From Takakia lepidozioides (lineage: Eukaryota > Streptophyta > Takakiopsida > Takakiales > Takakiaceae), in contig CM060732.1 in the NCBI GenBank assembly GCA_030704615.1, positions 32,409,053 to 32,473,052 of the forward strand: a DNA stretch of 64,000 bases, in the 5' to 3' direction. Every line of letters begins with the position of its first letter. Within the stretch, counting starts at the first letter, position 1. Made by a program: the position numbers and the translations under genes. Positions 57,005 to 64,000 of the stretch are shown one piece after another. Below the pieces are notes generated by a model. The model ran no database searches, had not been told where the DNA came from, and was given only the letters and a program-made list of their open reading frames with translations.

Positions 57005-58890
57005 ACTCACACACCTATGATTTAATGGTATGGATAGTAGGGAATGGTTTAGTCGGCTGTCGTAGGGGCATGTTACCACGGACACATATACAAAGAAGGG
57101 CCTATAGGTGCAGGACCGTAGGCGGTTGAACAGTTTACAAAAATGAGAATGTCATATTATCCAGCCGTGCATGTTGCACCAGATTACTTTACTTTTTTGT
57201 TTTTGTTTTTTTCATTGTTTGTTCTTCATTTGGTTCATTGGTGGAATTGTGCGTTGGACATGTGCGCCACCCCAAAACGCCAATGCACATTTGTTTCGTA
57301 GTGTTTTATTATTTTCTTATCTCTACTTTTAACAGGGGCTGAAAAAAAGCTGTGGTTGAACGCATACTTGCTTTGCAACAGCCCAACCAAAAAAAAAAAA
57401 AAAACAGGGGTTGAAAAATAACTATGCGTCAACATACACTTCTGTTGCAGCAACCCAATATCTCTCCTATCGTTTTACATCCATGAATTATTTGTTATAG
57501 ATTTCTTTTGTACTGTGAATTCATGAGGTGAAATTTTCTTGTCAAAAGATTTTGTTTCAAAGTTGTTGGATGGAATCCGTGGGGTACAACAATTATGTAG
57601 CATCCATCCATTTTGCCCTAGAATGTCGGGACTTGTGCAGGCGACGGGCTGAAGGCAAGCAGGCTCGAGGGTTTTCCACGAGCTGGATATGGTTGTCTCT
57701 TAATAACTCCACTTGAGCATAGAAATATGACGGCTAGAGTTTAAGATTTCCGTTGTATTAATGGTGGAAGCTCCCGCCATGGGAGCTAGCACTGTTTTGG
57801 GGCAGTGTGGCCAAATGTTGTGACAGGAGAAAAATGGCAATACGAAGGGAATGGAGAGACGACAATGGGAATTTAAGCCAAGAATAGAGAGTAGATGAGG
57901 GTTTTTTTGCTGATAGAAGATGAAAGGGAAAGTAAGCTGAGAGAAAAAAAAAAAAATGGAACAGATGGTTCTAGGTGCTTAAGTTGATTCCAGAAGAGAC
58001 TATGTCTGACTCGGTTATTCACCTTCTTTGGGGTTAATTTTACCTGGAGTATATTGACACATGGATAACTGACTCCCGAACTCATTAGTTTCTGATGTGT
58101 ATAATCCATTTCGGGATGTAGGATTTGTGGTTTGGGTCTAGTTTTCTTAGCTCTAGGAATTATCTGTCACCTATGAACTACTCTTTTCATTTGGCATTGC
58201 ATAATAGAGTTCAATATCTTAAAGCATTTCTCTGTGATGGTTACGCAGCGCTAAGTCTTCTTATTGTGGGACCTTGTCTTTCTATAAGGATGAATAATTC
58301 AGTGACATAAGTTATAGAAGCATAATCTAGAGTATTTGGTCCATGTTAATAGTAAGAGAAAAATGTTGGGGTTGGGGAGAGACCATGAGGTCATGAGCTT
58401 TAGGCCAGATAGACATCCACCATATAAAGGAATTCATGAAAGTGATGGAGGATATTCATGTGGTGCTTGCATCTGACGACTAATCATGGGCAGCCTTTTC
58501 CCGGGTGGTTCTTTTGAAGAATATTCCAGGTCGAAGCTGTATTATGCAATCATGAATGAAGACTTTGCATCACGAAATGGTGTCACTAAGAATCATGTCT
58601 ATGTTTTCATCTTCCGCTACAGCATCGTAGGATTGTATAAGAATCTCTGATCATGAACACTAAGTCATGGCCGGTAGGATTTATGAGCCTTGTTTTCACA
58701 CCACACCTTCCCCCAATGGGTCTTGTCTGTTTTTCCATATACTCGGGAATATGGTCATACGGTTCAGATACCATCCACGGTTATAGGTTATTTTTTATTA
58801 TTCTTGAATCATCTTCCAGCTGAAGCACCACAAATCATGTTTTGCTATAGGCTCACCGCTCGCAGGCTCACGCGAGCTTGCTCACCAAAT
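57005..58890. other. No gene recognised
   Basis: A CAACAGCCCAACC/AACAGGGG.TGAA motif is duplicated around 57320-57450. Short open frames only. Confidence 0.35.
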
Positions 58891-58899
58891 AGCATTCAT

Positions 58900-59960
58900 G
58901 CCATTCAAGTGGGCAGATGAAGTGATCACCCGAGCGGCTGTCTAAATACCTTACTAAATCTCACACATATTCATATTTCATTGAGTCTTTTTTTTTAAAT
59001 GATTTTGGTTTTGACTTTCATTTCATTCCCAGCCTTTTTAATGAAATTTATGGTGTAAATTAAATAGTAAATTTTACTTAAAGTTCCAACATTGAATATC
59101 TCTCACGACTTACACTGCGTTTGAGCCTTATGGTGGTCATCTGCCTATAACGACCCGAGCCGTTCAAGTGGGCAGCTGAGATGATCACCCGAGTGGTTGA
59201 TTATAAAATTTAAATACCTTACTAAATCTCACACTTATTCATATTTCATTGAAAAAAAAAATTGTAAATGATTTTGATTTTTACTTTCATTTCATTACCA
59301 TTTTTATAATGAAATTTATGGTATAAATTGAATAGAAAATTTTACTTAAAGTTCCAACATTGAATATCTCTCACGGCTTACAGTGTGTTTGGGCCTTACG
59401 GTGGTCATCTGCCTATAACGACCCGAGCCGTTCAAGTGGGCAGTTGAGGTGATCACATGAGCGGCTGATTAAAAATATAAATACCTTAATAATTCTCACA
59501 CCTTATTCATATTTCATCGAAAGAAAAAAAATTGAAAATTTTGATTTTGGTTCTGATTTCATTTCGTTCTCAGCTTTTTTAATGAAATTTATGGTGTAAA
59601 TCAAATAGTGAATTTTACTTAAAGTTCCCACATTGAATATCTCTCACGGCTTACAGTGCGTTTGGGCCTTATGGTGGCTATCTGCCTATAACGACCCAAA
59701 CCGTTCAAGTGGGCAGCTGAGGTGATCACCCGAGCGGCTGATTATAAAATTTAAATATTTTACTAAAATTCAGACATACTCATACTTCTATTTCATTGAA
59801 ATTTTAAAAAAATGGTTTTGGTTTTAAATTTCATTTCCTTCTCAGATTTTTTGATGAGATTTATGATGTAAATAAAATAGTGAATTTCACTTAAAGTTCT
59901 AACATTGAATAATCTTTCTCGTGGTATCCTCCTAAGTTACCCTACGTTTGGGCCTTATGC
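58900..59960. repeat. Tandem repeat, four units of about 255-280 bp
   Basis: TTCAAGTGGGCAG followed by GATCACCCGAGCGGCTG (or close variants) starts each unit near 58905, 59162, 59430 and 59706. Each continues through AATTTAAATACC, TTCATATTTCATTG, ATGAAATTTATGGTG and ACTTAAAGTTCCAACATTG. Units differ by scattered substitutions and small indels in A-runs, so they are not recent. Confidence 0.8.
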
Positions 59961-62900
59961 GGATAATGTGTCTATAACAGTTCTAATATTTTTTTTTTAA
60001 ATAATTCTGATAAAATCCTCTAGGGCCACTATCATGAGTTTTAGTACAAAAGAAAAAAAAAATCATTTTTTCTCTGTTATTATTAAAACTTATTTTTTTA
60101 ATAACTTATGTTCAGTATTTAATGTGTATAATGTTGAATTTTTTATTTTCTACTTACTTCAAGATTTTTATTTTACATACAACTTGCACATAAATGCACC
60201 GATTTTCATTAATGACATATCTTGTTTGAAAGATATTGTTACATTCTGTGGTTTAAGGTACTCATTTTCATTTTTTAGCAATATAGTTTCACATTGCTCT
60301 TAGACTGCGATTTCCAAGTTTGCTATTGTTAGATGCTGATACACCTCAATTTTGTGGTTAAATGGGTTCGAATCCTTCTCCATCCGTGAGTAGGATAATT
60401 AGTTAACAGTTTTTTAAATAATTTAATTTATTTTATTTAACAAATGGTGTAACTATTACGGATTTTAACGTTGTATAAATATTTTGCACACATCACATAG
60501 TGTGCGTGAAAAAAAAGAATTCGTCATCTGTGTTTTACATGGTGAAGAACACTAAGTGGATTTAAACAGTTGATACAACTCAACTCAGCTTCCATAGCTT
60601 CTATTTTGAATGTGTGTTTCTGCAATATAAACTGTCAATATTTCATGTAGGATTACTTTTGGTGCTTCTTCTTCTACTGCAATTGTGCCTACATGTGAGG
60701 GACCATTAGTGACTGCAAATGATATTGATGAGTGTCCTCGTGGTGTAGCTTTTGAGGGAAAAAATTATCTCGATATGGTACTTTTGAAAAGAAAACTACA
60801 ACCTCAAAATCAATAGGTGCTGGAAATTTGTACCTTCACTGTAGACAGATTAGAATATACGACTGTCACCTTGACTATATCTTCTGCTTTCACTACTCAA
60901 CATGGAAAAAAACTGTTGAGATGTTCATATGTCAGAATTTGAAAACTTTGGCATTCGTCGAAAGTCAGATAAAGGCTTTAAAAAATGTGACTATTGTGTT
61001 ACGTGTTGAGTCCACTACAGAACTGAAATGTATTACAATATTTCAACCCGATTTGATTCCTAAGTTTTTTCACACTGATACATTCAAAGAACTTCGTGCT
61101 CAAACCCATGAGGCTTGGACATGCTCTAACCATGCATTTTTTATGGACCTGCCAAGACCCTAACCCTCCTTGCAAGTGCAAAGCCTACATCTTCGAGCAT
61201 TGCAATTTCATGGTTACTGAGATTTGTCTCCATCTTCACAGGCCAAATGCTTGGTGGAGATGGCTTCATGATCACTGAAACTCGCATAGTCCCATGCATA
61301 CACCTCGTACAATCTTCGACGTAGAATCAAAATTTGTGATTCTTTGACTCCTCTTGACCAAATGGCCGAAAGAAGCCACTGAAAGTTGAAGCAGGTGTCT
61401 GAATACCCCCTCTCGATATGAATGATTTGCACTTCTCAAATGTTCTAGTGTCACTCTGGCTTCCTTCACTCTCTATTTACATGCACTCTTGATATTCAAA
61501 ACACATCTATATATTTGTCTCAAACCACAACGATAAGACTCTCAAGCACTCGACACCATCGTTGAAAAGTAGCATACTTACTTTCTTCGTGTAAAGAGAT
61601 AGCGTTTTTTGCTCTGAGCAACATTACATAGTTCGTGACACCTCAGCGTCGAAGAGAGACTAAAACAATTCATAATCCAGCATGCTCTCATCCCACTACT
61701 CTATCTCCACACTCTTTATATGCTTCCCGGCCTCGGCCCGTCATGGGCATGCACTGGCAGGGGCCGCTTCCGTGGTGATGGCATCACGACCTTTCACGAC
61801 CACGATTTGGCCGCGACATTCATCCGAGATACTCAGAGAGGTCACTTCCTATCTAGTTTCTCATGCACGTGATACAAACAGACATTTTTTATGGGGGTAT
61901 TAATTTTATTTTCTGAATTTTTGGCCACCATATTATTATATAATTCTGTAATGTGGCATATTTTCTTGCAGGCTATATTATTTATATTTTATAGCATGTA
62001 CTATATTAACCTGAAATTAAAAATTAAAAAATTACGGGGTAATAAAAAAATTTATATGCTGCAAACAAATTCATCCAAAGTAGATGCATCAGCATCATTT
62101 AAAGTATAAAGGTTCTAAGCAAAATCAAATCTCATACTAACTGAACTAATAATTGAATATAGGTCTATCCACTTGCTGTCAGTTACATCATATTTGAATT
62201 TCAGGTGCCCTCTAGATTTTGAGAAGTAATTAAGAAGCACCATGATTGTTGCACTGCATGTTCTGAATTGCGTGTCACTGAACGACACGTGTCTTTTTAA
62301 TTTATCTCCACCATATATTAATTTTAATTTTTTTCGAACACATCTTTATTTTGGACCCTATTTTAATTTAAATGTGGTGTCACCAATATATTAGTACCCT
62401 ATAGTATTTCTAAATGTATTCTAAATTTTATTTTCTCAGACTTTTCGGCACCTTATATTTTTTTGCACGTGAAGTGGTAATATTTGGAAGTGACCTCCCC
62501 TTGCCGAGATACCCCGCGGTATTACACGCCACGACCCCTCACGAGCACGAACTGTCCACGACCACAGTTCCCATGCGTTTCCAGAGAGTTCCTACGCGTT
62601 ATCACGCTTTCTCATATAGTTCCTACGCATTCCCAAGCGATTCCGAGCTGGGGCTTGCGGCACGTCACGGTTAATTTACGAAATCAGTGCTGCCATCTTG
62701 TGGTGCCGTTATGCTAGTTCAGAGTTTTTTTCAAAACCCTCATCTTATCCGTATTTCATTGCCTCAGGATGGTTGGGTGTTATCCTCATTTTTCTCTTTA
62801 GTTTAAAAACATCTCATCAGAATAAACATCATACATGCAGCCACTAGTTAACTGCCACATGTTTTGTAGGATGAAAGTTTTACCTACATTTTTATCAATC

Positions 62901-63200
62901 CTCACACTATTTGCTCATTTCATCCATAATTTATTTAAGTGTTTATCCTAAAGACCTGCCCACATCAAAAATAATGAAATTCATTAAACTACTGGTACCC
63001 AGAGTTTATCCCCCAATCTGACGTTTATCCGTCAATCCATTCATCCATATCTTGCTCATTGTTTCATTCATTTATGTTTACGTTAAACTCAATCGTCATC
63101 CCTAAACACAACAATGCTTACGGATTTTTATGCCACACCGGAATGACAAAACTGTCAAACTTAAAATGAAGACATATAATCATTGTTTTTTAAAAGATAA
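59960..63200. other. AT-rich region without a recognised gene
   Basis: A plus-strand open stretch at about 60650-60822 (ITFGASSSTAIVPTCEGP, ANDIDECPRGVAFEGKNY) and another at 60828-61163 have protein-like composition but no family I know. Two GC-rich islands near 61720-61840 and 62490-62640 share CACGACC.TTCACGA.CACGA-like wording. Confidence 0.3.
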
Positions 63201-63210
63201 GAAATATACA

Positions 63211-63506
63211 ACTGCCAATATTGGTGGTTGTACGTATTTAATTTATTTTTTTAAGAAACTGAAAAAATGTGAGTGTCAATATTGGTGGTCATCCGCATTC
63301 AAAAAAATGAAAAAGTATGTGACCGCCAATATTGGCGGTTACAGACATTTTTAAACATGCGATCATCAATATTGGTGGTCGCACGTATTAATTTGTTTTT
63401 TTAAAAACATGTGACCGCAAGTTTAAAAAGTGTTGCGATCACCGATGTTGACAGTTGTAGACATTTAAAAATAAAAACAAACAAATAAACCGTCAATATT
63501 GACGGT
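63211..63506. repeat. Array of six diverging palindromes centred on CAATATTG
   Basis: Palindromic units start at about 63211, 63271, 63321, 63361, 63437 and 63488. The third (ACCGCCAATATTGGCGGT) and sixth (CCGTCAATATTGACGG) are perfect palindromes with different flanks, and the others are near-perfect. Spacers are A/T-rich and 20-60 bp long. Such units resemble the subterminal repeats of CACTA elements. Confidence 0.7.
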
Positions 63507-63509
63507 CGG

Positions 63510-64000
63510 AGTAGTTTACAGAAAAAATCATTCTGAAATCACCACCGTGTCTTCGACAATGCGACATGGCAGATGAGGTGATAATTTTTAACCATAACAT
63601 ATTTTTCACTGATATTTGGATAAATATCGATGTGATGCGAGTCGCGTTAGCGTTAGGTCTAACGTGACTTGACGTGACGTGACGGACGTGACATGTACAA
63701 CCCTACCTGAGACTCTGCCGACACTCACGATGCCCCCCGAGAATGTCTTCATGTGTATGTATGAAGTTGAGGTTCTTGACAACGAGGGTAAGAGCGTCAT
63801 CTACTACGATAGTCTATTTGTCAAAAATTCTTGCGTCCGAACTATTCTGCTTTTGGGTACCAACACGGGGCTTAATAAGAACGTTGTCATGCATGACCAG
63901 CTCCATGATGCACAAACCACGTGACTTTATTGGCGAAGTTGATAAAGTCGAATGTGGTATCAAGATAGGGCTTATAGATATATAGTATTTCGAAATTGTC
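63510..64000. other. Right edge of the window; no gene assigned
   Basis: An 81-codon plus-strand frame at 63679-63924 (PENVFMCMYEVEVLDNEGKS) looks protein-like but is unidentified and may be part of a gene or element beyond the edge. Confidence 0.3.

Noticed and set aside
63211-63506. CRISPR-like array
   Set aside because: The repeats are palindromic but diverged and irregularly spaced, in a plant genome without cas genes; a transposon subterminal array fits better.

Overview
This window is nuclear DNA from a land plant. The evidence is split genes with GT/AG introns, plastid-directed genes (a chloroplast-type MATE transporter and an OEP7-like outer-envelope protein), a DIR1-like lipid transfer protein, and PLS/DYW-type PPR remnants. 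Full-size genes are sparse, LINEs are frequent, PPR remnants are abundant, and a ThrE/DUF1212-type membrane gene is present. Together these make a seed-free plant (lycophyte, fern or bryophyte) my best guess, but this is inference and no marker here fixes the species.

Layout. 0-2.7 kb: the 5' half of a MATE (EDS5/DTX46-47-like) gene on the minus strand, running off the left edge, with an unusually long acidic N-terminal region. 4.3-5.5 kb: an inverted-repeat element filled with GTGTAACCC/GTGTCACCC-like repeats, with a second copy at 50.8-51.3 kb. 8.0-9.3 kb: a decayed ThrE/DUF1212 gene with a TA-flanked MITE in an intron. 13.5 kb: an intact OEP7-like gene. 14.4-31 kb: a LINE-dominated block. 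It holds three members of one LINE family, one of which shows a 5' inversion typical of twin priming. That copy was later split by a 5.08-kb TIR transposon (8-bp target duplication) that carries a captured PPR fragment and a PPR-derived satellite with 414-bp higher-order periodicity.

31-39 kb: a SET-like fragment, one end of a CACTA element with an accessory (Transposase_24-like) gene and subterminal repeats, and a truncated Ty3/gypsy element whose pol ends in a degraded PHD finger, followed by its 3' LTR and a partial second LTR. 40 kb: a tRNA-derived SINE with a perfect 16-bp target duplication. 41-43 kb: AT-rich, decayed helicase and endonuclease remnants in the order expected of a Helentron-type element. 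43.8-49.2 kb: transmembrane-domain exons of a broken ABCC (MRP) transporter, with an intact lipid-transfer-protein gene lying inside on the opposite strand and a near-perfect 66-nt hairpin. 51.3-52.6 kb: a fourth LINE 3' end. 52.6-64 kb: AT-rich, gene-poor sequence with a PPR scrap, a two-part unknown ORF, a ~270-bp tandem repeat and an array of diverging palindromes.

Only the MATE gene (as far as it is visible), OEP7 and the lipid transfer protein look intact. Most of the rest records repeated transposon insertion, nesting and decay. No CRISPR, operon or bacterial feature is present. All calls come from reading the sequence, and family names rest on motif recognition, not on searches.
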